Shown: positions 1-10,650, numbered from the stretch's first letter. The stretch: DNA of 64,000 bases from Ascarosepion bandense (GCA_037127315.1 JBBBDQ010000352.1:1536001-1600000); one strand, 5' to 3'. A program made the numbers and translations. The notes: generated from the sequence alone by a model not told the origin.

Positions 1-156
1 AAAGGAGAATTACTCACAGTACTGGGAGAAAGTGGAATTCGTTTAAAAATAAACTTTAATGAAAAATATTAAAATGTGAGGGGGGTTGTAAATTTAATTC
101 CACAAGAGTGACGAATTCCACTTTTGGAATTTTTACTGTGAGTAATTCCCCTTTTG
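1..156. mobile_element. Short foldback MITE with about 45-bp inverted arms
   Basis: The first bases (GGAGAATTACTCACAGTA) reappear inverted at about 130-155 (TACTGTGAGTAATTCCCC). The match continues inward through a shared GTGGAATTCGT block, giving arms of about 45 bp around a short AT-rich centre. There is no coding capacity. The left edge coincides with the window edge, so the element may extend upstream. The superfamily is not determined because no target duplication can be read. Confidence 0.6.
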
Positions 157-280
157 ATATTGTCTTCGTTCTAGCCCTATTCATAATTCTGCCAACGAAG
201 CCCTTGAAAAGTGTTGGCCGAAAGGTTCCTCAGGTTTGGGATAAGTATGACGTCTTTTCTTTTTAGAGCAATATATATAT

Positions 281-330
281 ATATATATATTAATCATCTA
301 CGTACAAGCTTGTTTCTGTTATAGTAAAAC
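281..330 (-). repeat. 3' remnant of the hammerhead SINE next to a TA tract
   Basis: A TA microsatellite is followed by the 3' end of the hammerhead-bearing SINE, read on the minus strand as GAAACAAGCTTGTACGTAGATGATTAATAT. The CTGATGA core and stem II are lost or mutated. The stem III segment CAAGCTTG is a perfect palindrome. Confidence 0.5.
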
Positions 331-549
331 ACACCTATTCTATAGTGAATTGACTCTCTCAGCTAATTTAAGTAGGAGTAGTAAGAGGAACGAGGGTCAG
401 TCGATGTTGGACGATAGTAGTCGACACTCGAATACGAAAGTAGTCAGTGACCTGGCAAGATTACACTGCGTAATACATATTATATCAAGTTCCTAACGTT
501 CCTATTAGGACCGACTTTAGCACAAATACTAGCGTCCACTGCGAAAATA

Positions 550-720
550 GCTCCACAACAGTTTCGCTGTATCACAGCTCATTAGTGTGGTTAGACATCC
601 ATTTGCTCCCAACCAGGACCTAAACTCGGCTGATTTGGTGTCAATAGGTGCCCCTGCTCCCTAAGCCATAGAGAGAAAGAAATTTTAGCGTATTATATAT
701 CCCGCAGTGCATGCACACGA
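550..720 (-). mobile_element. tRNA-derived SINE with degenerate hammerhead, minus strand
   Basis: On the minus strand a tRNA-like head (around 610-670, same layout as the copy at 2846-3060) is followed by a hammerhead-like 3' segment at 550-590. Stem II GCTGTGATACAGC and the GAAA are intact. The first core box reads CTAATGA instead of CTGATGA, and stem III is disrupted. Probably catalytically dead. Confidence 0.6.
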
Positions 721-723
721 TAG

Positions 724-880
724 TTTTAATCATTTCACCCCAAGCAAGGCAATAAAGCCACAAGGGATTAGTGAGTGTGAGAGAATATGAGAAAAAGGAA
801 ACATTATTAAGAACAGAGAACAATAAAAGAACTCATTTCCAGAATGCAGGAGATAACGATTGACATTGCATTTAAATTTT
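724..880 (-). mobile_element. LINE family B 3' end fragment
   Basis: Begins on the plus strand with TTTTAATCATTTCACCCCAAG and carries the 'caaggcaataaagccac' and 'cgattgacattgcatttaaa' blocks shared with the other family B copies (for example 45605-45780). Only untranslated 3' sequence is present. It is a 5'-truncated jockey/CR1-like LINE relic on the minus strand. Confidence 0.6.
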
Positions 881-1442
881 TTTCACAATTACCTGGGAAG
901 CAACTATCTATGCATTCATATATTTTGAAGGCATTAATAGTTTTCACTTACATTCAGACATTATTTCTTATTAGTTTGAATTGTAAATGATATATTTGCT
1001 GGACACATGTGCATGTGGAGACATTCCAGTTCATTGAACAATGTAAATGCATGGTAGATGCAAATTTACCCTGTTTAAAAACAAGGGTGCCTCCATATAC
1101 ATAAGCGTCCACTCAATATATTATTTAAAATTTAAAGTAATAATAAGTATGGGACGTGGTTAATATTGTTGGATTTTGTAAGATAGGATTACACAGAACA
1201 TCCGAGCTTATAAATGCCGATACATTTTCATCAGTCAATGAGGAAGCAAATGCATTTATACATTTACCAATAGAAAAGCTACTTCTATAAGACAATTGGA
1301 TTACTAAATTTTACAATGTGCCGATGGCTGCAAAAACAAAATATATACGACCTTTTATTTATTGGTCAATTAGGACAATTTTTTATTCATTTATTTTTTT
1401 TAACATTTTTACAAAAGGACTATTCCAGAATTTACAAACATA
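881..1442. other. AT-rich DNA, nothing recognised
   Basis: No coding signal, SINE head or inverted repeat was seen here. Confidence 0.4.
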
Positions 1443-1808
1443 CAGCGTGTCCATAAAGTCCGTGTGAACTTTAAAAATGTGTTATTCTATTTGTATTTGT
1501 GATAGAAATAATCTGTAAAAAATGTTATAAAGTTTAAGCCAGCTTACTTTTAAGTATAGTTATTGAATAATTCTTTATCACAAAATTTGCAACAATATTT
1601 AGATAAATAGAAAAATATGAACTGCAAAATCGTATTACCCTTTGTATTGCTAATGATAGAGAACATGCGGAAACTTAAATAAAATTTCAATAAAGCCTTA
1701 AAATATTGATTTACTTCTTTCTAATCTTTTTTAACAGTTAATTCTGATGCAAATACAAATAAAGTTATGGATTTTTTAAAGGTGCACACGAACTTTATGG
1801 ACACCCAA
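1443..1808. mobile_element. Mariner-type MITE, about 366 bp, TA-flanked
   Basis: The left end GTGTCCATAAAGTCCGTGTG and the right end, read inverted as GTGTCCATAAAGTTCGTGTG, form terminal inverted repeats of about 30 bp, and the homology continues into a run of A/T. The element is bounded by TA on both sides (1441-1442 and 1809-1810), the target duplication of Tc1/mariner elements. The interior is AT-rich and non-coding. It could be mobilised only in trans. Confidence 0.75.
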
Positions 1809-2518
1809 TATAATTTCACTAAGCTTGGGAGTGATATAAGCAAATTTGCGTGCTTAATAAAAAAAAAAAAAATGAAACTGAAAAAAAGGCCCTCTTTTTG
1901 GGGTCAAACCCATTTCAGGTAAGATAAAAAAAAATGTCTTCTCGAGTTGAGCCACGACTGTCCCATCATTAAACACGAGGATTTCATTTCATTTTATTTA
2001 CACCATAAAATATCTTTCGACTAGAAATATTTCTTTTTATAAAGAGGGCGCTGTTTTTTGTCGGTCTGGCCTGGTTATATGGCCGCCCAGATTTCCCTGG
2101 CTTTGCAGGTGCGACAGTCTGCTTGACTACGCTTTACATCTCGCCTAGTTCACGTTTCTATGTGAAAGTGTGAGATTACGTCCAAAGGGAAAAAGAAAAA
2201 GAAAAAGAAAGAAGGAAAAAAGAAAACAATATAAAAGGTCGCTCACAATGAAAGCGAATAAAAGACGAGCCGACTACAAACGGAACATTACAATTGTAAA
2301 TCATCAGTAGATAAAAAGAAATGTTTTCATTTCATTATTTGAAGTTCATGTCTCTTTCCTTTTGATTTCGGTCGTATCGCGTGGGACTTCTTTCCGTATT
2401 TCGGAGACACAAGATCTTATTCGGTCAGATTACTGTAGATCAGTGCATAGAAAAGAACAATAAGAAAGAAAATGGTAATTATTGATAAGTTAGAATAACG
2501 AAGAGTCATTCTTGCATA
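1809..2518. other. Unassigned AT-rich DNA with purine tracts
   Basis: Contains poly-A runs near 1860 and 1925 and a purine-rich A/G stretch at 2188-2225. No gene or known repeat was recognised. Confidence 0.4.
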
Positions 2519-2845
2519 TCTAAACTTATTTATAAATGGAACTTTGTGTGTGTATGTGTCTGTAGGTGTGTATGTGTCCGTTACCTATAAACTCCAAAAC
2601 GACTGAACCGATTTTCTTGAAAATTTACACAGTTGTACTATAAGCGTCTGCGAGTGTTCTTAGCTAGGTTTTGTGTAGCGGTACTCCCGACAAATATCGA
2701 AAATCGATAATCGAAAACATTGGGTTATAGAAGGAATGGTCCGATTTTAATCAAATTTGATACACTCATAGACAAAGACATAAGAAACGATATTCAGAAG
2801 TTTCAAGGTTACAGTTCTTACAATAGTGCAGAAAATCGATAATAT

Positions 2846-3060
2846 ATTAGTTATCCACATACAAGCCTGTTTCGCAGCTTATCAGTGTGGCTAAACGCAT
2901 CCACTTACTTCTGGCCGAGATCGAAACTCGACCTATTTGGTGTCAGTCGGAGTCGCTACTCCTTAAGCCATCGACGCATGGAATCAGAGAAGGGAAATTT
3001 TAACGTGTTGTATATAAGCAGTGTATGCACACGCCAGTCACCGAGAGAACACAATTCATT
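2846..3060 (-). mobile_element. tRNA-derived SINE with decayed hammerhead, minus strand
   Basis: On the minus strand the head shows an A-box-like TGGCTTAAGGAG and a B-box-like GAGTTTCGATCTC. It is followed by CCACA, a mutated core CTGATAA, a shortened stem II (GCTGC), GAAA, CAGGCTTG, TA and TGTGG. Stem I still pairs perfectly, but stem II has collapsed. It is inserted in the TA-rich middle of a Helitron-like element. Confidence 0.65.
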
Positions 3061-3155
3061 TCTGAAGAGTCACGCATATAGCTGAAGTGGAAACTGTTTT
3101 AAAATTTTCTTCTCCAGAGAGCTCACTCGTAATGAGAGCATAATATATTAGTCAT

Positions 3156-3193
3156 CCACATACAAGCCTGTTTCGCTGTATCACAGCTCATCA

Positions 3194-3194
<1 letters not shown>
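3156..3194 (-). ncRNA. Hammerhead ribozyme core, 5' stem I strand missing
   Basis: The minus strand reads CTGATGA, stem II GCTGTGATACAGC, GAAA, CAGGCTTG, TA, TGTGG. All conserved core boxes are intact. The upstream CCACA that would pair with TGTGG is replaced by a TA microsatellite, so stem I cannot form in cis. It is a 5'-truncated SINE copy. Confidence 0.6.
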
Positions 3195-3230
<36 letters not shown>

Positions 3231-3899
3231 GCAAGATGTTTGTGTGTGTGTCTGTTTATCTGTCTGTATGTCTGTATTTTTTCCAGCCCTTTAAAAAAGA
3301 AAATTTGATATCGATACCAGGAAATCAAAATTTGACTTACATCCATTCATTTTTCTTTCAGTCTACGGTTTCGCTTTAACTGGAAGCAACTATTGCTTTT
3401 TAGTCCTTCGTGCCAACGTCCAAAGGGTCTGAGCTCCAGGACCATGGATTAGTTTTAAAGCTTTCATTACACCCGAGCAACGCCGGGCTATACTGTTAGT
3501 ACAAACATATTTCATGATGGACCTTTCGGAACTGTACACATCCTTAGGAAATTCTTCATGTAAACTGTCACTCAAATATGTTGCTACTGGTTTTTCTGTA
3601 AAAAAAGCACCATGAAAGTCGTGAAACATTAACGGAAAGAATAGTAATAAAAGACTTCCTCGTTTCAGGAAGCCACGGAGAAGGTCAGAATGAAAGTAAA
3701 GTATTTCAAACTTGATGTATCCTCTGTAAAGACCCGGGAGCCATTCAAGCTGTCAGTTATTGTCTTTGTTCTTGGTAAGTGTCATTCTTAAGTCAATAAA
3801 TGAAATGTGAAGATTGGCCTCTCGTAGCTTCAGCAATTTGTCTCGTTAACCCGTTTGCTCAAGTTGCCATAAAATATATCTTTTGTTATTTCGTTATAT

Positions 3900-4920
3900 A
3901 TTTTTTGCAATGATGTTCGCCCTATACAAAGCCTGGGAGCCAGTCCAGGTAGAGGGTAACAGAGTAAGGGGCACCGTTTATGTGGGAAGATAACGATTGA
4001 CTTGAATAGATTAAGATTGTAGTGATCGGAGAAATATGATCTTGGGAGTCGGTCCCACAAAGCAGTAGTTCGTGGAAAATAGTTTCACGCGTGAGACTTA
4101 CATCTCAACAGTGGAATACGAAGAGAATGAGGCTAGCTCGGTACAATGTGCGTTGTATGACGGGTATTAACCTCGGAGGTTAGAACTGGTAGAACTAAGG
4201 AATGTATTTCGTCTGAGCACTTTCAGTGAACATAGCGATAGAGCAGCTAAAGGTATGCAGCTTTTCGTTGGTGAGAAAGGGGTTGTAGGGCGGAAAATAA
4301 TTTGTCATTTTTTAATTGTTTCACCCCAAGCAAGGGGTTAAAGTAACTGATGTTCAGGGGGTTACATAAGAGAGTTGAAGTATTAGGCGGGAGGAGAGTG
4401 AAGACAAAGACGAACCAGCTATAGGGGGTGAAAGAGAAAGGGCAAGAGAAGGATGTGAACACAGGAGTGAAGACGTTTGCAAAGGTAGAGAGAAAGGAAA
4501 AGAACAAGATAATTGGGGTGATGTAGAAAAAGCTGAAGTTAAGTAGATAAGAGATGGGAATTGACTTTGCATTTAAATTCGTTTAAATTCATCCACAAAG
4601 ACGCGGAGCGCTTTTTGACTTTATCGTAACTGGAGAGTGACTACTGGGGAGCTCCTCTCCATAGATGCCAGCAGTACATTTATGGCCTGATCTGACTCTT
4701 GTAAAGGAAGAGGATAGCAGTAGGAGTTAGTTATTTACTAGGGCGGTATAGGGAGCCGACTTTGCATCTTTAGTAATAGATCGTATGTAGAAGTTTCACT
4801 TGAGGAAGACATTTGAATGTGAAGATGACGGACATGTAAGTGGTTATCAAAGCTCTCGGAAATTCTGAAGAGCCTGGAAAAATGTCTGTCGAATCTGGAA
4901 ATCAAGGTAAGGTTGCGTTT
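3900..4920 (-). mobile_element. LINE family C fragment (jockey/CR1-like) with nested family B insertion
   Basis: The minus strand of 3900-4070 translates to a reverse-transcriptase C-terminal tail (LWDRLPRS-type, 'DHYNLNLFK'). Its paralogue lies at 54600-54900. The family resumes at about 4587-4920, matching the copy at 57660-57900. The interval 4308-4586 is a family B insertion. Frames are broken, and this is a dead, 5'-truncated copy. Confidence 0.6.
4308..4586 (-). mobile_element. LINE family B 3' end, nested in family C
   Basis: Starts with the family signature TTGTTTCACCCCAAGCAAGG and ends near the 'tgcatttaaattc' block. The family C sequence on either side is contiguous when this piece is removed (GGGCGGAAAATAA joins CACAAAGACGCGGAGCG). 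The nesting shows that family B moved after this family C copy. Confidence 0.65.
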
Positions 4921-5059
4921 GTCCAAACGATGGCATTGTCGAAAGTGTCTTGAACACTAAAAAGTGTATTGAATTACTGAAAGCCTTGCTGATACTTGAT
5001 CCATCAATTACTATTAATGCGAACACTCAGTGAGTGAATAATATTAATAATAATAATAT

Positions 5060-6105
5060 TCAATAATAAAAGAAGGCAGTAAATACAAACAAGATGTACA
5101 TTTTGTAGATTCTGTAGAAAAGCAAAATAGAAGCCAAGAACCAACTATTGCAGCAAAAAATATGAAAATGAAAGCCAAGGATAAAGCTCTTGAACAGATA
5201 AAACAACGCTGGCCAGACAAACCTCTGCATGGCCAATATCCAGAACGTGCCAATAAACCCAATGTTGATAAAGTTAATACTCATCGATAGTTACGTGCAT
5301 CTGGATTAAAGTCTGAGACTGAAGGCTTTATTCTTGCAGCGCAAGACCAAAGTCTTTTCACTAGGAACTTTCAGGCAAATATTATACATAATAATGTGAA
5401 TCCAAAATGCAGGTTCTTTGATAAATACCAAGAAACAAAAGACCATCTAATCTCAGGATGTGCTATACTTGTCCCAAATGAATATAAAAATCATCACGAT
5501 AGAGTGGGGCAATATTTACACTGGACAATGTGCAAACACTGTGGAAAATATCTAAACAAACACTGGTATGAACATCACCCATCACCGGTTACAGAAATAG
5601 GTGTCACCATTCTATGGGATTACACCATCTGCACAAACTGAAAAATTGAAGCAAATAGGCCGGACATTATTGTTAAAAACCAGAAAGAGAAAACTTGCCT
5701 ATTAATTGATATGGCTTGTCCAGCGGATTGTAAAATAGCAACCAAGGAATTCGAAAAACTGTCAGAATATAAAGACCTGGAAATTGAAATAGAAAAATGA
5801 GGAAATTGAAAACAAGAATCGTGCCAGTTATAGTAGGTGCACTTGAAATGATAAAAAAAATGGAGCCAAAACAACAGATTGAAATAATCCCTGGAAACCC
5901 CAGCTTAAGAAAAATTGTCTTGTTAAGTACAGCCCACACACTAATGAGAACTTTGTCTATGTAACGCTAGGGATATTAGGGCAGAAAAAAAATGAAATGG
6001 AGCCAAAACAACACACCACGACCTGCCTTATGACATCCCGCAGACTTGGCAGGTAGTGCAACCATAGCAGAAATCGAAATATGGTGAAAAATGACATAAT
6101 AATAA
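5060..6105 (+). pseudogene. LINE family D: R2-type reverse transcriptase C-terminus with restriction-like endonuclease, degraded
   Basis: A single plus-strand frame from about 5171 to 5830 reads as a continuous LINE C-terminal tail interrupted by stops at about 5287, 5639 and 5798. It contains a zinc-knuckle remnant ('KDHLISGC' near 5432-5460), a tryptophan-rich segment (HWTMC, HWYEHHP) and a putative PD-(D/E)XK nuclease core: RPD at about 5655-5663, then LIDMA at about 5702-5716, then downstream lysines. This order is typical of R2/R4-class non-LTR retrotransposons, which cut DNA with a restriction-like endonuclease instead of an AP endonuclease. The copy ends in GACATAATAATAATA, a likely 3' tail. 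It is inactive and lacks the reverse transcriptase itself. The R2-class assignment is by motif recognition only. Confidence 0.65.
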
Positions 6106-6256
6106 TAAAGACATCAAAAAGTGTAACACGCAACATTTCAACACCCCCGAGCCGACCCTAAAACTTTACCAATGTTTATGAGTGGTCAAACCCTGAACGA
6201 GGCTTTGCCCTTCGAAACTTTTAAGCTCACCCCTGACCTCAAATGGAAAGCGTATA

Positions 6257-6563
6257 TCAGTTAGTTAAGTGCCATACGTGATACATGCTTGGACGATCAT
6301 GTCCTGGAAGAGACATGACTGACTGGGAAGAAGATTTTCCCGCAGTAGGTTGCCATTACTTTATGCGGTAGACTGGTTACCAACCAAGGCTATAGGACCC
6401 ACTCTGTCCTGCCATTTAACCCATAGCTGGAAAGAGAAGTGTCGGATTAATACCTTTCCCAAGGGTATTTGCGTGTAAATGAATGTAAGAAATTCAACTG
6501 TAATTCGAACTTGGATCCCCGATTTGTCGTTCTGAGCCGATATCCACTGCATCACAACGCGCA
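6257..6563 (-). mobile_element. tRNA-derived SINE family 1, near full length
   Basis: On the minus strand a tRNA-like head (GCGTTGTGATGCAGTGGATA at the right end, B-box region 'gttcgaattac') leads into a body of about 300 bp. The 3' segment contains the palindromic ATGTCTCTT...GACATGATCG and ends in CTAACTGA. Most SINEs in this window belong to this family. Confidence 0.8.
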
Positions 6564-6834
6564 AGAACTATGGGGCTGGACCATCATTTGACAAAAACAA
6601 AGTAAGAGTCAGTAATAATAATGAAAACAAAGGGAGAGTCAGTATTAATAATCAAATCATATGTGCGAGAAGTCTGATTGTTCGGTTCGAAGAACTATGG
6701 TGCTGGGCCATCATTTAACGAAAACAAAAGAAGAGTTAGCAATCAAAATTATTTAAAGCCAGAAAAATTTTTATGATTGTAAGAAATCTCGTTTGTTTAT
6801 TTAGATAATAATTATTTAGTGATAAAAATCTTAC

Positions 6835-6960
6835 TAATTAGCCCATATCCGAGGAAGGAAATGTGGACCCGTAGCTTTTTCAATGGTATTTGGGCGTAAG
6901 TGAATATAGTAGGCCTATCTGGAATTGGAACTCGTTTGATCTCAGCGTAACATTTTAAGG
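6835..6960 (-). repeat. Diverged SINE family 1 variant, 5' part
   Basis: Carries 'agcccatatccgaggaagg' and 'gggcgtaagtgaatat' blocks, also seen at 60015-60165. It corresponds to the promoter-proximal half of a divergent tRNA-SINE on the minus strand. Confidence 0.45.
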
Positions 6961-7171
6961 TTGCCTCTCTTTCATTCACTTACTACTACTAATAATAATA
7001 ATGGTAATACAGAACTGTTTTCAATAATATCTTTATCCATGGTTCTTAGAATAGTTAAATATGGTAAAAAATTTAAAAATTTGCTGCTAAATCTGTAGAC
7101 ATTACAAGAAACTGGACAGTGGAGTTAAGGACAGGATGAGGATTCATGATGATATCCAAATAAAAAGCAGA

Positions 7172-7173
7172 AG

Positions 7174-7216
<43 letters not shown>

Positions 7217-7442
7217 AGTTTACATATAAAACCTTTGATGGTGGATGTCTTTATGTTAACATCCCTGTAACCTCTCTGAAGATGGCTCACGTGAACTGAA
7301 ATCTTACAACCAGCATAATAAAAATATCCAAATGTTAGACAATTTTTGTCTTTAGTTTCAACTGAAATTAAAGCCCAAATACGACGTTTAGAACGGCTCA
7401 TGATTAAACATAATAGACATTGATTGTCTGTTATATTTAACA

Positions 7443-7476
<34 letters not shown>

Positions 7477-7504
7477 GCACATATACACACACATACACAC
7501 ACAC

Positions 7505-7556
<52 letters not shown>

Positions 7557-7573
7557 TTCCCTATCAAACTCTG

Positions 7574-7604
<31 letters not shown>

Positions 7605-7700
7605 AGGCTTTTCACTTGAATCTATCTATCTATCTATCTATATTTTTTCTTTCAAGCTCTATTCATTATCTCTCTATCTATATTTTTCAATCTGTTCATA

Positions 7701-7748
<48 letters not shown>

Positions 7749-7760
7749 GGAAGTGCAGAC
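7172..7760. repeat. Microsatellite cluster (ATCT, TA, CA, TG)
   Basis: (ATCT)n at about 7176-7217, (TA)n at 7446-7475 and 7507-7553, (ATCT)n at 7576-7605 and 7620-7642, and (TG)n at about 7709-7748. The open frames across it are low-complexity translations, not genes. A Penelope-like 3' region (7225-7445) lies inside. Confidence 0.85.
7225..7445 (+). mobile_element. Penelope-like element 3' region (second copy)
   Basis: Matches, in the same sense as the element's minus-strand copy, the 3' flank of the GIY-YIG element at 16555-16780. Shared blocks include GATGGTGGATGT, AAGATGGCTCA, ATATCCAAATGTT and GAACGGCTCATGATTAAAC. No coding part is present. Confidence 0.55.
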
Positions 7761-7860
7761 TCTCTAAATGGTTTCAGAGCTTCAGGGGAGGCGCCATGGC
7801 ATTAAATGATGAAGTCACACTTAACGCCAGTCATGTTGATACATATTTGTCAGTCATTTG

Positions 7861-8735
7861 AGGTCTTTCCATTCATTCCTTCCGAAGTTGCACTGACCCG
7901 ACTTTCTATTTATTTCTTTTTGTTAACTTTCGCAAAAGTCTTCGTTTTTTTTCGACTTGTTTAAGAAACGTCTCACTTCATACTTGGCCACTGGTTGGGG
8001 TTGTGATGTAAACGATAGATTGTGTCTTTGCAAAAAAAAAAAAAAAAAAAAAAATAAATAAATAAATAAATAAAATAAAAAAGGATGTCTGTCTGATTAT
8101 TGAAAAGAATCTGTCAGGATTTAACCTGGATAAACTGCTGTCCATAGCGATTGTTTGCTTGTGGGGTGGGTCTATAGGGTTGGTGAACGGTTGACGCTTT
8201 CTACTCTACCGGTGTACCCACCCGGTTCAAATGTTAACCTGTCTTTCAAAAATCTGTTTTCCAGAACTTTATCATCATCATTTACAGGATGTGCCATTCA
8301 AAATATTGGCCTTCAGCTTAAACCCTACCCCGACACAGGTACACGTATTTCTTTAAAAAAAAAGAAATTATGTTATCTACTCACTCACTGCCTCCTGTTT
8401 TTGCTTTACACACCCGATTACACTTTCTTACTCCGTGAAGCTAACCCACGGGTGTACTTAACTGTCCGTCCGTATCCACCCTTGGTTTCACTGTACTCTT
8501 CACTTCACCTTATTTATATATTTATCTTAAAATTTTGTTTAACACGGTAAATATAGCTCCACGTTATTGTCAGGTTGAATGCGCAAGTAGTTCGGGTGGA
8601 AGGGTGGATTCTTTTAAACGGGTGGATAAGGATGTGCAGGTATAATAAGGGTTTTGATAACTCTTTCAAACGTGCACACAGACTAAGTGTCTGGGTGCTA
8701 CATATCCGGGTTATAAGTACATTCTAAGACAAACA
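7861..8735. other. Unassigned DNA with an A-rich tract
   Basis: An A/TAAA-rich tract lies at 8031-8083. The 131-codon open frame at 8155-8550 has no recognisable domain and unremarkable composition. I do not call it a gene. Confidence 0.3.
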
Positions 8736-8739
8736 AAAC

Positions 8740-8740
<1 letters not shown>

Positions 8741-8802
<62 letters not shown>
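8741..8802. repeat. CT and TA microsatellite
   Basis: (TC)n runs directly into (TA)n, abutting the 3' end of a Helitron-like element. Confidence 0.9.
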
Positions 8803-8803
<1 letters not shown>

Positions 8804-8805
<2 letters not shown>

Positions 8806-9262
8806 GAGCAGTATAGCCCGGCGTTGCTCGGGTGTAATGAAAGCTTTAAAACTAATCCATGATCCTGGAGCTCAGACTCAGCCTAAAGAATATTTGTGTG
8901 AAGTTTGGTGAGAATCGGATAAAAATTGTGAATTTGTATAAAGGACATACAGACAGATAAGCAGACACACACACAAACATCTTGCCTTATATATATATAT
9001 TATCGATTTTCTGCACTATTGTAAGAACTGCAACCTTGACATTTCTGAATATCGTTTCTTATGTTTTTGTCTATGAGTGTATCCAATTTGATATAAAATC
9101 GGCCACTCCTTCTATAACCTGATTTTTTCGATTATCGATTTTCGTTATTTATCGGGGGTACCTCGACACAAAACCTAGCTAAGAACACTCGCAGACGCTT
9201 ATAGCACATCTGTGTAAATTTTCAAGAAAATCGGTTCAGTCGTTTTGGAGTTTTTACGTAAC

Positions 9263-9319
<57 letters not shown>

Positions 9320-9350
9320 CATACACAGAGATAAAGTCTTTTTCTAATTT
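8804..9350 (-). mobile_element. Helitron-like element, minus strand, 5' end decayed
   Basis: The 3' terminus (plus-strand CGAGCAGTATAGCCCGGCG) has the family hairpin and a CTCG variant of the CTAG end with flanking T. The conserved inner blocks 'gaaaatcggttcagtcg' and 'acctagctaagaacactcgc' follow. It runs into a CA microsatellite at 9271-9318. The usual TCTAAACTT start is not recognisable. Confidence 0.55.
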
Positions 9351-9500
9351 ATAGCTATTTCCATGGTAAATGTTCTGACGAACTACATTCCTAACTTACA
9401 CCAGTTCACACCTTTACAGATAAGTCTTTGTCTACTCTATCGCTATTTCCATGGCAAATGTTCAGATGAGCTACATTCTTTAGTTATACCACTGCAGGCC
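9330..9500 (+). repeat. Divergent tandem duplication of a LINE C-terminal piece
   Basis: Two units of about 85-90 bp share 'agctatttccatggtaaatgttc'. One frame reads LYRYFHGKCSDEL, the conserved tail of jockey/CR1-type reverse transcriptases. Both units are frame-broken relics. Confidence 0.5.
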
Positions 9501-9684
9501 TTTACAAGGTACAGTCCACTGAGTTGATACACTCTCATCTAAACCGTTTTCCAAAGTCAAGTAGAAGGTTCAACTCAACTCAGATAAAAAATTTCTACAT
9601 TTGTGAAATAAACTTTTCTATGGATGCCTCTCTGAAAAGTACAATTTTAACCTCTTCTGGAAAGCATACTAACAGAGGATGTAA

Positions 9685-10225
9685 AGTGCAACACTGAGAT
9701 CCGAAGGCGAATTGGCATCGGCCAAAGACGCATTTCAAAAGCTAAGTCGAATAATAAGAAACGGGAAGATTTTGTTGGAGACAAAGAACTGGACAGTTAT
9801 GTGATATCTGTCCTTCTATATGACAGCAAATACTGAACGATCGTCTTAAGGATGAACGAGAGACTCGAAGCAACATAAATGTGGTTCTACAGAAGGATGC
9901 TGAGGATAAAACGAACAGAACATGTGAACAACGACGAGGTTTTGGAGAGAATTCAAACGAAAATGAAACTGGTACTTGGCATCAGGAAAAGACAAGTGAG
10001 AATTTTGGGACACGTAATGAGGAAGGGAGGTTTGGAGAACCGGATATTCACGGGACAGATAGAGGGAAAGAGAGGCAGAGGGAAGCAGTTCGAGATCTAC
10101 TTGACAGGTATGAGCAGGTGGGAGGGCGGAGCGGAGAGATACCAAGAAGAAAAAATTAGGAGCAACAAAAGAAAGAGGCAAGTAAAAATCCATGATCTCC
10201 TACGTCCTGAAGGGATATAAAGAAA
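9685..10225 (+). mobile_element. LINE family A (RTE-like) 3' fragment
   Basis: The plus strand encodes, in broken frames, the same C-terminal block as the copy at 40080-41165 ([34 protein letters not shown]) and ends in an A/G-rich (GAA)-like tail. It is 5'-truncated before the reverse transcriptase core. Confidence 0.7.
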
Positions 10226-10377
10226 AAGAAGATAAAGATCAATCGTCATCTATCCTTCCTATCCTCATAAACTTTGCTTCCTGTCATTCTTTTTATTCAT
10301 ATCACACGCATCATTCATCATTAATATTTAAATTGTAATCATCTACCTTTTGTGGTTCTTGAGTCATATATATTCTC

Positions 10378-10650
10378 GAGTCGAGTTCAAATTCCGGTTA
10401 AATTTGTTGCATTTACTTACACGCAAATACCCTTGGAAAAATTATTAATCCGTCACTTCTCCCTCTAGCTATAGGTTTAATAGAAAAATAGATTAGTTTC
10501 ATAAACCTTGGTTGACAATCAATCTACCACAGTAAGAAAAGACAACCTTCTGCGGAAAAAGCTACTGACTAGTCAGTTATGAATCGAAAGAGACATGATC
10601 ACCCAAGTGTGTATCACGTGTAGCACTTTCACGCATCTGATTCTTCATAA
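10378..10650 (+). mobile_element. SINE family 1, head truncated
   Basis: Begins inside the tRNA-like head (GAGTTCAAATTCC) and retains the body and the 3' 'gtgtatcacgtgtagcactt' segment. It is diverged and 5'-truncated. Confidence 0.65.

Larger units (their letters stand above)
2519..3499 (+). mobile_element. Helitron-like non-autonomous element, interrupted by the hammerhead SINE
   Basis: The 5' end is TCTAAACTTATTTATAAATG preceded by A (2518). The 3' end has a GC-rich hairpin (CCCGAGCAACGCCGGG) about 8 nt before TTAG, followed by T. TTAG is a decayed form of the CTAG seen in other copies. The inner part contains the block ACTGAACCGATTTTCTTGAA. The central TA-rich region (about 2846-3221) is occupied by SINE sequence. 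There is no Rep/helicase coding region, so this is non-autonomous. Helitron assignment rests on the termini only. Confidence 0.6.

Noticed and set aside
7204..7861. Open frames of 98 and 145 codons on both strands
   Set aside because: They consist mostly of translated TA, CA and ATCT microsatellites; the rest is Penelope-like 3' sequence.
8155..8550. 131-codon plus-strand frame as a gene
   Set aside because: No domain, no supporting start context and no conservation evidence. Composition is like the surrounding non-coding DNA.
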